A stretch of 64,000 nucleotides of DNA from Gammaproteobacteria bacterium (GCA_022819855.1 JAJEGN010000013.1:32492-96491), one strand, 5' to 3'. Counted from the stretch's first letter, positions 54,643 to 61,829 are shown. The notes: generated by a model not told the origin, from the sequence alone. Translations and numbers: made by a program.

Positions 54643-55275
54643 ATGAGAAAGCTCATTCCGGTTCTTTGCCTTGTCTTCTCGCCGATGACGACGATCGGGC
54701 AGGACAGCGAATTTGTCGGCGAATGGCTGTTGTGGCTGGAACAGGGCAATGCGCGCCGTCCGGCCTATGGCACCCTGACGATCGAGCCGGCGGGCGACAG
54801 CGTTGGCGTCTACATCGACGGCGGTCCCGTCAATCTGCTGAGTCTGGAAGGCGACCGCATTCGCTTCGATTTCGACTGGACCGATGTCGGCGACCGAGAG
54901 CACGTGAGCATTCTCGAGGGCGTGCTGGCCTTCCACGGACGGATGCTGGCGGCCCATGGCGGCAGTCCGGGTCTTCGGGATGACGGTCTACCGGATTCGG
55001 CTCTTGCCCGTCCGAGGCAACTGCATGCGTATGGTGAGCCTGACCTCTGCGACATGGCGGCCGCATACGCAGCCGGAATCATCCGCAATCATCCCTTTGT
55101 TGACGGCAACAAACGGACGGGCTTCATGTCCGCGTACGTCTTCCTGGCGGCGAACGGATTGCGGTTGACTGCTGCCGAGGTCGACGTCGTGCATGTCGTG
55201 ACCCTGCTGGCCGCGAGCGAAATCGACGAAGTCGAATTTGCAGCTTGGCTGCGCGACAACAGCGAGCAGGTCTGA
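54643..55275 (+). CDS. In-frame chimera: secreted-protein N-terminus fused to a Doc/Fic toxin domain
   Basis: 210 aa. Residues 1-20 look like a Sec signal (MRKLIPVLCLVFSPMTTIGQ), 22-85 like a small beta-rich secreted domain (EFVGEWLLWLE, GTLTIEP, GDRIRFDFDW). From about residue 88 the chain is a Doc-family toxin: VLAFHGRMLAAHGG, GLPDSALARP, AYGEPDLCDMAAAYA, and the intact Fic/Doc motif HPFVDGNKRTG at 150-160. Only the first 10-15 residues of a usual Doc are replaced. The join is in frame, so a single protein would be made. If exported, the toxin would act outside the cytoplasm; if the signal fails, it acts inside. No Phd-type antitoxin precedes it. Confidence 0.7.
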   Translation: MRKLIPVLCLVFSPMTTIGQDSEFVGEWLLWLEQGNARRPAYGTLTIEPAGDSVGVYIDGGPVNLLSLEGDRIRFDFDWTDVGDREHVSILEGVLAFHGRMLAAHGGSPGLRDDGLPDSALARPRQLHAYGEPDLCDMAAAYAAGIIRNHPFVDGNKRTGFMSAYVFLAANGLRLTAAEVDVVHVVTLLAASEIDEVEFAAWLRDNSEQV

Positions 55276-55779
55276 GCGACGAATCGCGCTCGGACGGTGC
55301 GCCCAACAGATTTCGGAGGATTGACCCGCTCGCGACACTGTCTATTGGAGTCGCAGCGGTTGCCCGTATGGCGGGAGACGTTCCAACCAGTTACATATGT
55401 ACGGAAATCGGGATGATCCTTGGCGATTGGGACGTTGCCGCCATTGAGCAACTGTTCAGTTTCGAACGCACAGCTTCGGACTCTCGCTCCGATTTGGCCG
55501 ACTCGGACAAACATTGCCCGTATCTACTTCGGTGATCTGTACAGTCGTTTCATGCGTATCGGCAGCGCACCAAGGTCTGCGGCTCCAGGCTGGTGGCCAC
55601 CGCGCCTCTCAGCCGAAGTTCTCCGGTAGCAATCCCGACCGTACCTGGTCAAGAGAAGCGACTTCCGGATCAGCAGCGATCAAGCCACCATCGGCGTGTA
55701 AAATGTTCGGCGACCGAACCTTGTTGCCAAGGATGCGAACTGCGCAGAAGCCGAAGCGTTTCGGTTTACGGAGACCGCC
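55276..55779. other. 504-bp stretch without supported genes
   Basis: Lower-GC, mixed-frame sequence between the Doc chimera and mrr. Short open frames occur (55245-55535 and others) but show no domain or SD. Probably decayed island DNA plus the mrr promoter. Confidence 0.4.
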
Positions 55780-56625
55780 GTGATTCCCGATTCCCGGATG
55801 CCCTCACGCCAAGACTTGCTTTGGCCCACGCTCAAGGCACTGGAAAGCATCGGAGGCTCCGCATCCATCCAGGAACTCTCGCCACGAGTCGCGACTTACA
55901 TGGAGTTGCAGGACGAGATTCTCGACGTCCTGCACAAGGACGGCCCGCAGACCGAAGTCGAGTATCAAGCCGCGTGGGCGCGTTCCATTCTCAAGAACGT
56001 CGGTGCGATCGACAACACCGCCAGGGGTGTGTGGAACGTTACGGACAAGGGACGGGAAATACAGAGCGAAGAGCAGGTCCGCGAGATGGCGCGTAGCGCT
56101 CACAATACCAAACAGCGACGAACCCCCGTGGCACCGGCCCCCCACGCACCCGACACGGATGACGACCGGAACTGGCAGGATGGGCTTCTTGACATTCTTC
56201 GAAGCATGGCGCCCGATGCCTTTGAACGTCTGTGTCAACGCATCCTTCGGGAATCAGGGTTCACCCGAGTGGAGGTGACGGGACGCTCCGGCGACGGCGG
56301 CATCGATGGCGCGGGAGTGCTTCGCGTTAACCTCATATCCTTTCACGTAAGGTTCCAGTGCAAACGTTATACAGGCTCGGTCCAAGCGCGAGAAATTCGC
56401 GATTTCAGAGGTGCGATGGTAGGTCGCGCCGACAAGGGTCTGTTTATCACCACCGGCGCTTTCACCGGGGGAGCTCGGCGTGAGGCCGTGCGAGACGGAG
56501 CGCCAGCTATCGACCTGATTGACGGTTCCGGACTGTGCGTCCTCCTGAAAGATCTCGAACTCGGTGTAACCACGCGGACAGTGCTGGAAGTCGCCCCTGA
56601 GCCGGAGTTTTTCGAAACCGTCTAA
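55780..56625 (+). CDS. mrr: Mrr-type restriction endonuclease
   Basis: 281 aa from a GTG with GGAG 6 nt upstream. N-terminal winged-helix Mrr_N (about 8-105, including GVWNVTDKGREI), an acidic linker, then the PD-(D/E)XK Mrr catalytic domain: FERLCQRIL with Glu149, GDGGIDG with Asp176 and FQCKRY with Gln193 and Lys195. All catalytic residues are present, so it is probably an active type IV, methylation-dependent enzyme. Such enzymes act without a cognate methylase. Confidence 0.9.
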   Translation: MIPDSRMPSRQDLLWPTLKALESIGGSASIQELSPRVATYMELQDEILDVLHKDGPQTEVEYQAAWARSILKNVGAIDNTARGVWNVTDKGREIQSEEQVREMARSAHNTKQRRTPVAPAPHAPDTDDDRNWQDGLLDILRSMAPDAFERLCQRILRESGFTRVEVTGRSGDGGIDGAGVLRVNLISFHVRFQCKRYTGSVQAREIRDFRGAMVGRADKGLFITTGAFTGGARREAVRDGAPAIDLIDGSGLCVLLKDLELGVTTRTVLEVAPEPEFFETV

Positions 56626-56627
56626 TT

Positions 56628-56789
56628 GCTCGCGCTCCGCCGGCAGACATCAATGTCGATGGCAAAGACGCGCTCCTGAAGCGGCGTGCTGCCACAGCAA
56701 GGGCCGGCGATCTGAACCGCTATCTCGACCGGGCGCCGGAAGCGCCGCCGGTCCCCGACGACGAGATCCCGGACGAAGCGAACTCGTAA
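56628..56789 (+). pseudogene. Truncated relic of the small acidic-tail protein at 61819
   Basis: An open frame without a start codon, directly after mrr, encodes DALLKRRAATARAGDLNRYL then DRAPEAPPVPDDEIPDEANS, matching the C-terminal 41 residues of the ORF at 61819-61983 at about 75 percent. DNA identity is high from 56667 to 56792. The N-terminal part is replaced by unrelated sequence. Confidence 0.75.
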
Positions 56790-56962
56790 GGCACTGGGCT
56801 TGTGCTGGTACCAGGTACCGGAGCACCCGGGCGCCGATCCGGTGGAGTGGAGCCGGAGCCCGCAATACGTCGCTCGACCCCGGCCGACGAGGGTGAATCG
56901 ACGGCCCATCGGCACCTCCGCAATTGTTTTGTTCCGCACCGGCGTGTCATATCCTCCGGTGC
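56790..56962 (+). other. Gap upstream of the XRE regulator
   Basis: About 170 bp with no gene; holds a small palindrome GGTACCAGGTACC (about 56809). No clear promoter found. Confidence 0.25.
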
Positions 56963-57385
56963 ATGTCGAATGAACGGCACAGCCCCCGCCGATCCAGGGA
57001 CGACAGCATCACCCAACGTATCCGCGACGCCAGGAACCGATCGGGGCTCGCGCCGGCCGAGTTGAGAAAGATTCTGGCCGGCAAGGGGATCAACCTCTCG
57101 AAAACCGGTCTGCATCGGCTGGAAACTTCCGAACCGGTCAACCCGAATCTCAAGCTCATGATCGCGATTGCGGAAGCGACGCACGTGACTCCGGAATGGC
57201 TGCTGTTCGGGACGGGCAGCCCGCGCCCGGACGAGCAGATCGGCCCCGCGATACGTGCACGGGTGATCGACACGATCGCCTTCATGGCCGGGGCTCTCGA
57301 CCTGACCGAAGCGCAGGAACGAGATCTGGAAGTGTGGCTTGAGTCCGTGCGCAGATCGAGGCCCGAAACGATCAGCAAGCCGTAA
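56963..57385 (+). CDS. Phage-like XRE family transcriptional regulator
   Basis: 140 aa from the ATG at 56963; an earlier start (56924) adds Cys-rich nonsense. HTH about 20-90: ITQRIRDARNRSGLAPAELR, SKTGLHRLETSEPVNP, LMIAIAEATHVTPEWLLFG. The motif VTPEWLLFGTG is typical of phage cI-like repressors. C-terminal helical dimerisation region, no protease domain. Confidence 0.8.
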   Translation: MSNERHSPRRSRDDSITQRIRDARNRSGLAPAELRKILAGKGINLSKTGLHRLETSEPVNPNLKLMIAIAEATHVTPEWLLFGTGSPRPDEQIGPAIRARVIDTIAFMAGALDLTEAQERDLEVWLESVRRSRPETISKP

Positions 57386-57430
57386 GATCGTTCGTTCCTA
57401 TTTTGTGAACGCTACGTTCCGCCTAAGTGT

Positions 57431-57458
57431 TGACACGGTAGCGAACCTGCGTATACTG
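57431..57458 (+). promoter_or_regulatory. Strong sigma-70 promoter
   Basis: TTGACA (57431-57436), 16-bp spacer, TATACT (57453-57458). It is the closest match to consensus that I found in the window. It reads toward a two-hairpin terminator 240 bp downstream. Confidence 0.75.
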
Positions 57459-57464
57459 CGCGCC

Positions 57465-57731
57465 CATGATTTGGAAATCGATACAGCGCAGATTTTCTGA
57501 AGCCGCTGGCTCTTCATCGGCCGGGCAAGCGCTCGTGGTGATAGCCAGCGACGCGCTCCCGTGCGCGTCGTCCCGGCCGATGATCCGTACGAGCGTGGAT
57601 TGCCATGGATTCGATCATGGTGAGCCCATGCGCTAAGCCTCTCAAGAACAATCGTTCTGGAGGGCTTGCAAAACGAACCCTCCAGACCAGCCAAAGGCCC
57701 TGGTCGGTTCGCAAACCACCAGGGCTTTTTT
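57465..57731 (+). ncRNA. Candidate small structured RNA
   Basis: About 267 nt between the promoter at 57431 and the terminator at 57697-57731. It contains a perfect 9-bp hairpin, TCTGGAGGG (57656-57664) with CCCTCCAGA (57678-57686). An alternative is a 56-codon ORF starting at 57467 (MIWKSIQRRFSEAAG...), but its ATG would sit only a few nt from the predicted transcript start and no SD is possible. No known RNA family recognised. Confidence 0.5.
57697..57731 (+). terminator. Rho-independent terminator
   Basis: GCCCTGGT (57697-57704) pairs with ACCAGGGC (57718-57725), 13-nt loop, then six T residues. Confidence 0.9.
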
Positions 57732-58332
57732 CTGCCCCGGTGGACGTTCTTTTACAACGTGAACTGTGTGATATGTCGGGGCAGCGCTTCGCGTGGTGCG
57801 GAGCGGCCGCAGCAACAGACCCGGCGGTGCGTCCATGCGCCTGCCCCGTCCATCAATTTCACTGCTTCGGCTGCGGCCGAAGCGGTGATTTGCGGCCTGG
57901 CGCCGATAACCGTCGGTAACGGCGGGAAAGGGGCGTGACCCATGGCGTCCCGCCGAGCCTTTGGGCTCGGTCAACCCAGGCAAGCCCGGTCCTCTTGTCC
58001 TCGCTGGGAGACTGGCGGGGATAGCGGCCAAGCGATGCGCGGAAATAGCGTGGCTCACGCACCGGCTTTGCCGGGAATGCAGGCCCGTGAAAGACCACGT
58101 GGTGGTGCAACCCGCGACGCCGACATCGTCAACCGTGAAGGGCAACGGGTAGCGCGCGGCAGTGCGAGCCTTACGAGCGAGCGCGCGGGCGCAGAGTTTC
58201 GGGGTTCCGGTGAGCAGCCGGCGTCCTGGCACTCGGTCGAGTAGCCGGTAGGTGAAAGACAGTCGGCGTGTCGTATTTCGTGGCCCAAAAGGCGGCGAAG
58301 CGATCGGGGTGCGCACGTCGAAATGGGTCTCG
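57732..58332. other. 600-bp stretch without supported genes before the tRNA array
   Basis: GC-rich, with several small stem-loops (for example GCCGAGCCTTTGGGCTCGG near 57951). No ORF with a domain or SD on either strand. Confidence 0.4.
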
Positions 58333-58403
58333 CGCTGTTTAGCTCAGTGGGTAGAGCGTCGTCTGGAAAACGATGGACGCCGGTTCGAATCCGGCAATAG
58401 CCA
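58333..58403 (+). tRNA. Aberrant tRNA-like gene, anticodon GGA (Ser) in a class I frame
   Basis: Acceptor CGCTGTT/AATAGCC (first pair C-C mismatch), D arm GCTC...GAGC, anticodon stem GTCGT/ACGAT around CTGGAAA (anticodon GGA), T arm GCCGG-TTCGAAT-CCGGC. Variable region is 4 nt, although serine tRNAs carry a long arm, and no base is left for position 26. No CCA encoded. Either a special tRNA or a decaying one. Confidence 0.6.
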
Positions 58404-58755
58404 ACAGGACTAAACGCAAAGACGCGCCCCGGTACGGGTCGAAAGTGGCTCAAGGCCGAAGCCCTCGGGCAATTCGGCGGTCCCGAAGTCGCAAGCGGAG
58501 GGGCCTTGGCGGAACGCCGCACGGTTGGGTGGCCCCCATTCGGAGCTCGCAAGGCTCACGGTAGGTGAACTGCCGAGTAGGCACGTACGACGAGTGAACC
58601 GCCACACTCCAAAAAAAGGCAGTCATGGCCGCTTACGTCGGCGCCGGTTTCGGCCGGGCCGCCGTGGACAAACGGGCAACGGTCGTCAGGCAAGTCGGCC
58701 GGTACTCCCGCCAAAGGGTGGCTGCGAACGATGTAGTCTCAGTCGTTCATTTCCC
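58404..58755 (+). other. Spacer between first and second tRNA
   Basis: About 350 bp. No further tRNA found by eye. Contains GGAGCTCGCAAGGCTCACGG and, near 58846, a similar ACTCGCAAGGCT within tRNA-Ser(TGA), suggesting that pieces of other tRNA genes may have decayed here. Confidence 0.3.
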
Positions 58756-58830
58756 GGTGCGGTAGCTCAACGGTAGAGCCCTGGATTGTCGATCCAGTCG
58801 ATGTCGGTTCAACTCCGGTCCGCACCGCCA
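58756..58830 (+). tRNA. tRNA-Asp (GTC)
   Basis: Perfect acceptor GGTGCGG/CCGCACC, D arm GCTC-AACGGTA-GAGC, anticodon stem CTGGA/TCCAG with loop TTGTCGA, T arm GTCGG-TTCAACT-CCGGT (two wobble pairs), G73 and encoded CCA. Sequence is unlike a typical proteobacterial housekeeping tRNA-Asp. Confidence 0.9.
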
Positions 58831-58835
58831 ACTTC

Positions 58836-58923
58836 GGAGACTCGCAAGGCTGGCGTGCTTATCCGGCTTGAACCCGGTGATGCCCGGAAGGGTGTGGGGG
58901 TTCGATCCCCTCAGTCTCCGCCA
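58836..58923 (+). tRNA. tRNA-Ser (TGA)
   Basis: Perfect acceptor GGAGACT/AGTCTCC, small D arm (GCA/TGC), anticodon loop CTTGAAC in a stem with one T-T mismatch at 27-43, long variable arm with TGCCC-GGAA-GGGTG, T arm GGGGG-TTCGATC-CCCTC, G73 and CCA. Position 8 is C rather than T. Confidence 0.85.
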
Positions 58924-58930
58924 AAACACT

Positions 58931-59007
58931 GGTGAGCCTAGCTTAATTGGGAAAGCCCCAGGTCGTGACCCTGGTCGATGCCGGTTCAAGTCCGGTGGTT
59001 CACCCCA
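58931..59007 (+). tRNA. tRNA-His (GTG) with C33
   Basis: G-1 opposite C73 is the histidine identity pair; acceptor GTGAGCC/GGTTCAC, D arm GCTT/AAGC, anticodon stem CCAGG/CCTGG with loop TCGTGAC, T arm GCCGG-TTCAAGT-CCGGT, CCA encoded. Position 33 is C instead of the near-universal U. Confidence 0.85.
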
Positions 59008-59012
59008 AACAT

Positions 59013-59101
59013 GGAAGAGTGGCCGAGCGGTCCAAGGCGCTCGTTTGCTAAACGAGAGGGGCTTACGTCCCACCCAGGTTCGAATCCTGGCTCTTCCGCC
59101 A
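59013..59101 (+). tRNA. tRNA-Ser (GCT)
   Basis: Acceptor GGAAGAG/CTCTTCC, D region TGGCCGAGCGGTCCAAGGC, anticodon stem CTCGT/ACGAG with loop TTGCTAA, long variable arm, T arm CCAGG-TTCGAAT-CCTGG, G73 and CCA. Regular in all parts. Confidence 0.95.
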
Positions 59102-59112
59102 TTCCACGTTAT

Positions 59113-59183
59113 TGAGGGGGAGGTGGCCTCGGGCGGGGCTCATAATCCCGCCGTTGGCGGTTCGATTCCGCCCCCCTCGACCA
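59113..59183 (+). tRNA. tRNA-Met-like (CAT) with a shortened D arm
   Basis: Acceptor TGAGGGG/CCCCTCG (T1-G72), anticodon stem CGGGG/TCCCG around CTCATAA, T arm GGCGG-TTCGATT-CCGCC, A73 and CCA. Only 14 nt (GAGGTGGCCTCGGG) separate acceptor and anticodon stems, against about 19 normally, so the D arm is reduced to a 4-bp stem with a 3-nt loop. CAT could also be an Ile2 (lysidine) tRNA. Confidence 0.75.
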
Positions 59184-59184
59184 C

Positions 59185-59220
59185 TGCCCGGTAGCTCAGC
59201 AGGCAGAGCGCCGCGATCCC
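59185..59220 (+). pseudogene. 5' half of a tRNA gene, truncated
   Basis: TGCCCGGTAGCTCAGCAGGC and AGAGCG give an acceptor 5' strand, T8-A9 and a complete D arm (GCTC/GAGC), after which homology stops where an mmsA fragment begins. The rest of the tRNA is absent. Confidence 0.8.
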
Positions 59221-59586
59221 AAACCCGGCGCCGACCACGCCGCGGTACGCCTGATCGACCGTGTCATTGGCGGCGAGCCCGATACGCACACGCCCGCCTC
59301 TCGAACCCTCCCCGTCTACGACCCCGTCATCGGCCAGATCACAGCCCGCGTCGCACTCGCAACCCCGGCCGACGTCGACCGCGCCGTAAAGGCAGCGAAA
59401 GCCGCCTTCCCCGCCTGGAGCGAATCTCCACCACTCAACCGCGCGCGCATCCTGTTCGCGTTCAAGCAACTGTTCGACGAACACCGCGACGAACTCGCGG
59501 CAATCATCACGCGCGAGCACGGCAAGACGCTCGACGACGCCCGGGGCGAGCTCACGCGCGGCATCGAGGTCGTCGAGTTCGCGAGC
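59221..59586 (+). pseudogene. mmsA-like (methylmalonate-semialdehyde dehydrogenase) N-terminal fragment
   Basis: In one frame the sequence reads LIDRVIGGEPDTHTPASRTL, PVYDPVIGQITARVALATP, AKAAFPAWSESPPLNRARIL, FAFKQLFDEHRDELAAIITR, EHGKTLDDARGELTRGIEVV, EFAS, then loses homology. This is the N-terminal about 120 residues of MmsA, lacking its own first codons (replaced by the tRNA half) and its whole catalytic part. It cannot be functional. Confidence 0.85.
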
Positions 59587-59684
59587 AGAGCGATCTGGCG
59601 GAGGGCGACGCGGCTTAGCGGGTCGCGAGTTGCAGCCGTGCCTGGCGAGTCTGCGGTCATCCCACTTGATTGATCCTGGGCCAT
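59580..59684 (-). pseudogene. Fragment of a second, diverged oppA gene (5' end)
   Basis: The ATG at 59684 opens MAQDQSSGMTADSPGTAATR then DPLSRVALRQIALLA; 24 of 35 residues match the N-terminus of the intact oppA at 50178. After that the frame runs antisense through the mmsA fragment. Upstream noncoding homology continues to about 59756. Confidence 0.85.
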
Positions 59685-59756
59685 TGGCGTTGCTCGTTGC
59701 GACCGGGGAATGGTCTAGGCTACCGGGGATTTCGGGCGGGGTGAAGGTGGCGGGGT
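59597..59756. repeat. opp promoter and oppA 5' segment, copy 2 (diverged)
   Basis: Same orientation as 50083-50237, about 70 percent identity by eye, gaps of a few bases. Shared blocks: AGCGGGTC, CCTGGCGAGTCTGCGGT, TTGCTCGTTGCGACCGG, TACCGGGGA. Confidence 0.8.
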
Positions 59757-59824
59757 GCGTCTGTCGAGACGCGCGCAAAGCAAGCGCGCACGACAGTTGC
59801 TGAGCGCAGTAACATATTCGCGCC

Positions 59825-60784
59825 ATGCCGAATCTGGTCGAAGCGAGCGGGCTGGTCAAGCGCTACCGCGAGGTCACCGCACTGGATGGACTGGATCTCG
59901 CGGTGGCCGAGGGCACGGTGCTGGGGCTGCTCGGTCCCAACGGGGCGGGCAAGACTACCGCGGTGTCGATTCTGGCGACCCTGCTGACGCCGGATGCCGG
60001 CAGCGCGCGAGTGGCCGGCATCGACGTCGTGGCCAGGCCGCAGGAGGTGCGCCGGCACATCGGACTGTCCGGCCAGTTCGCGGCCCTGGACGAGCATCTG
60101 ACCGGGTTCGAGAACCTGTTCATGGTCGGTCGGCTCTATCACCTGGGCAGACCGCGTGCACGTGATCGGGCCGTGGAATTGCTGGAGCTGTTCGAGCTCA
60201 CGGAGGCCGGCGGGCGCCCCGTCAAGACGTACTCGGGGGGCATGCGGCGCCGCCTTGACCTGGCCGGCGCCCTGGTGGCCGCGCCGCCGGTGCTGTTCCT
60301 GGACGAGCCGACCACGGGCCTTGATCCCTACAGCCGCCGCCAGCTCTGGGAGGTGATCCGCGGCATGGTCGGCGACGGCACGACGGTGCTGCTCACCACC
60401 CAGTACCTCGAGGAGGCGGATCGGCTCGCCGACCGCATCCTGGTGATCGATCACGGCCGGGCGATCGCCGAGGGCGCCCCTGACGAGTTGAAAAGCCGGA
60501 TCGGCGCGGAGCGGATCGAGGTCACGGTGACCGACGCGGCGGTCCTGGAAGAGGCGCGGCAGCTACTGGCCCGGTTCGCGGTGGGAGAGCAGCAGGCTGA
60601 CGCCCGTTCCCGGTCGCTGATCACGCCGATCGCCGGCGGGATGCCGGTGCTGACCGCGGCACTGCAGGAACTGCAGCGCGCCGGGATAGCGGTGCGCGAC
60701 ATCGGCCTGCGCCGGCCTACGCTCGACGATGTGTTCCTGACCCTGACCGGCCATGTGTCGGCGCCGGAGGAGAACGACGAATGA
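59825..60784 (+). CDS. DrrA-type ABC exporter ATPase
   Basis: 319 aa. Walker A GPNGAGKTT, signature YSGGMRRRLDLAGALV, Walker B VLFLDEPTTGLDP, D-loop, and the DrrA-like C-terminal domain (PTLDDVFLTLTGH). In actinomycetes DrrAB exports anthracyclines; here substrate is unknown. Overlaps the permease by ATGA (60781-60784). Family distribution suggests transfer. Confidence 0.92.
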   Translation: MPNLVEASGLVKRYREVTALDGLDLAVAEGTVLGLLGPNGAGKTTAVSILATLLTPDAGSARVAGIDVVARPQEVRRHIGLSGQFAALDEHLTGFENLFMVGRLYHLGRPRARDRAVELLELFELTEAGGRPVKTYSGGMRRRLDLAGALVAAPPVLFLDEPTTGLDPYSRRQLWEVIRGMVGDGTTVLLTTQYLEEADRLADRILVIDHGRAIAEGAPDELKSRIGAERIEVTVTDAAVLEEARQLLARFAVGEQQADARSRSLITPIAGGMPVLTAALQELQRAGIAVRDIGLRRPTLDDVFLTLTGHVSAPEENDE

Positions 60785-61587
60785 AGGACCTCGTATACGC
60801 GGTCAACGACGCCGCGGTGATCGCCTGGCGCAACGTAATCAGGATCAGGCGGGTTCCCGACTTACTGGTGTTCGTACTGATCTCGCCGATCATGTTCGTG
60901 TTGCTCTTCGCCTTCGTGTTCGGCAACTCCATCGACATCCCCGGCGGCTCCTACCGCGAGTTTCTGATTGCCGGGATCTTTGCGCAAACCGTGGTGTTCG
61001 GGGCCAGCTTCACCGGCGCCGGATTGGCCGAAGACATCCAAAAGGGCATCATCAACCGCTTCCGCGCGCTGCCGATGTCGCGCAGCGCGCTGCTCGTGGG
61101 CCGCACCCTGAGCGACGTGGTGTACAACGTGCTGTCGCTGTTGGTCATGGCGCTCACGGGCCTGCTGGTCGGCTGGGGAATCAGCTCCTCCGCGCTCGAC
61201 GCCGCGACGGGATTCGCACTGCTGCTGTTGTTCGCCTACGCGTTCTCGTGGGTAATGGCCTATGTCGGCCTGCTGGTGCCGAGCGTGGAAGTGATCAACA
61301 ACGCCTCGTTCATCGTCACCATGCCGCTCACCTTCGTCGCCAACACCTTCGTGCCGGCCGAGAACCTGCCCCCGCTGCTGCGCACCTTCGCGCTGTGGAA
61401 CCCGGTGTCCGCGGTCACCCAGGCCACCCGGGAACTCTTCGGAAACATCCCTCCGGGCACCCCGCCGCCGGAGGCCTGGCCGCTGCAGAACCCCGTGCTA
61501 TACACGCTGCTGTGGGTCGGCCTCCTGATTGCCGTGTTCGCCCCGCTGGCCGTCCGCCGCTACCGCAGCAGCGTGGACAAACGATGA
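60781..61587 (+). CDS. DrrB-type ABC-2 exporter permease
   Basis: 268 aa, six helices. RNVIRIRRVPDLLVFVLISP at the N-terminus and EDIQKGIINRFRALPMSRSA are ABC-2/DrrB patterns. Partner of the ATPase just upstream. Its stop overlaps the next ATG (61584-61587). Confidence 0.92.
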   Translation: MKDLVYAVNDAAVIAWRNVIRIRRVPDLLVFVLISPIMFVLLFAFVFGNSIDIPGGSYREFLIAGIFAQTVVFGASFTGAGLAEDIQKGIINRFRALPMSRSALLVGRTLSDVVYNVLSLLVMALTGLLVGWGISSSALDAATGFALLLLFAYAFSWVMAYVGLLVPSVEVINNASFIVTMPLTFVANTFVPAENLPPLLRTFALWNPVSAVTQATRELFGNIPPGTPPPEAWPLQNPVLYTLLWVGLLIAVFAPLAVRRYRSSVDKR

Positions 61588-61829
61588 GCAAGCTGAAATG
61601 TGACACCTGCGGAGAGCATCAAGCTCGAATTCGCCATGTCTCCCGTAGCTACGGTTCTGACAAGGATCTGCTGGTGATCGAAGGGATTCCATTGATTTCG
61701 TGCCCAAGATGTGGGGAAAGTTACTTCACGGCCGAGACACTTCACGACGTGGAACGCATAAAGCGTCATCGGGAGGGATTCGCTGAAATCAAACCGGTGT
61801 CCGTCGCAAAGTTCCATCATGCAGCCTGA
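61584..61829 (+). CDS. YgiT/MqsA-type zinc-finger protein
   Basis: 81 aa. CDTCG near the N-terminus and CPRCGESYF about 35 residues later form the two CxxC knuckles of the MqsA N-terminal domain. LLVIEGIPLISCPRCGE is the diagnostic strand. In most genomes this type follows a small DUF4258 or MqsR toxin; here it follows an ABC exporter through a 4-nt overlap. Confidence 0.85.
   Translation: MSKLKCDTCGEHQARIRHVSRSYGSDKDLLVIEGIPLISCPRCGESYFTAETLHDVERIKRHREGFAEIKPVSVAKFHHAA

Noticed and set aside
55245..55535. 96-codon ORF after the Doc chimera
   Set aside because: No domain, no SD, overlaps the end of the chimera; codon pattern unlike the neighbours.
57605..57919. 104-codon ORF crossing the terminator
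   Set aside because: It would read through a strong rho-independent terminator and has no domain.
57931..58320. Group II intron or RNase P RNA upstream of the tRNA array
   Set aside because: Some GC hairpins and a GTGCGAG string are present, but no domain V or conserved RNase P blocks.
58747..59194. Open frames of about 108 codons across the tRNA array on both strands
   Set aside because: They are made of tRNA sequence; the tRNA structures explain the region.
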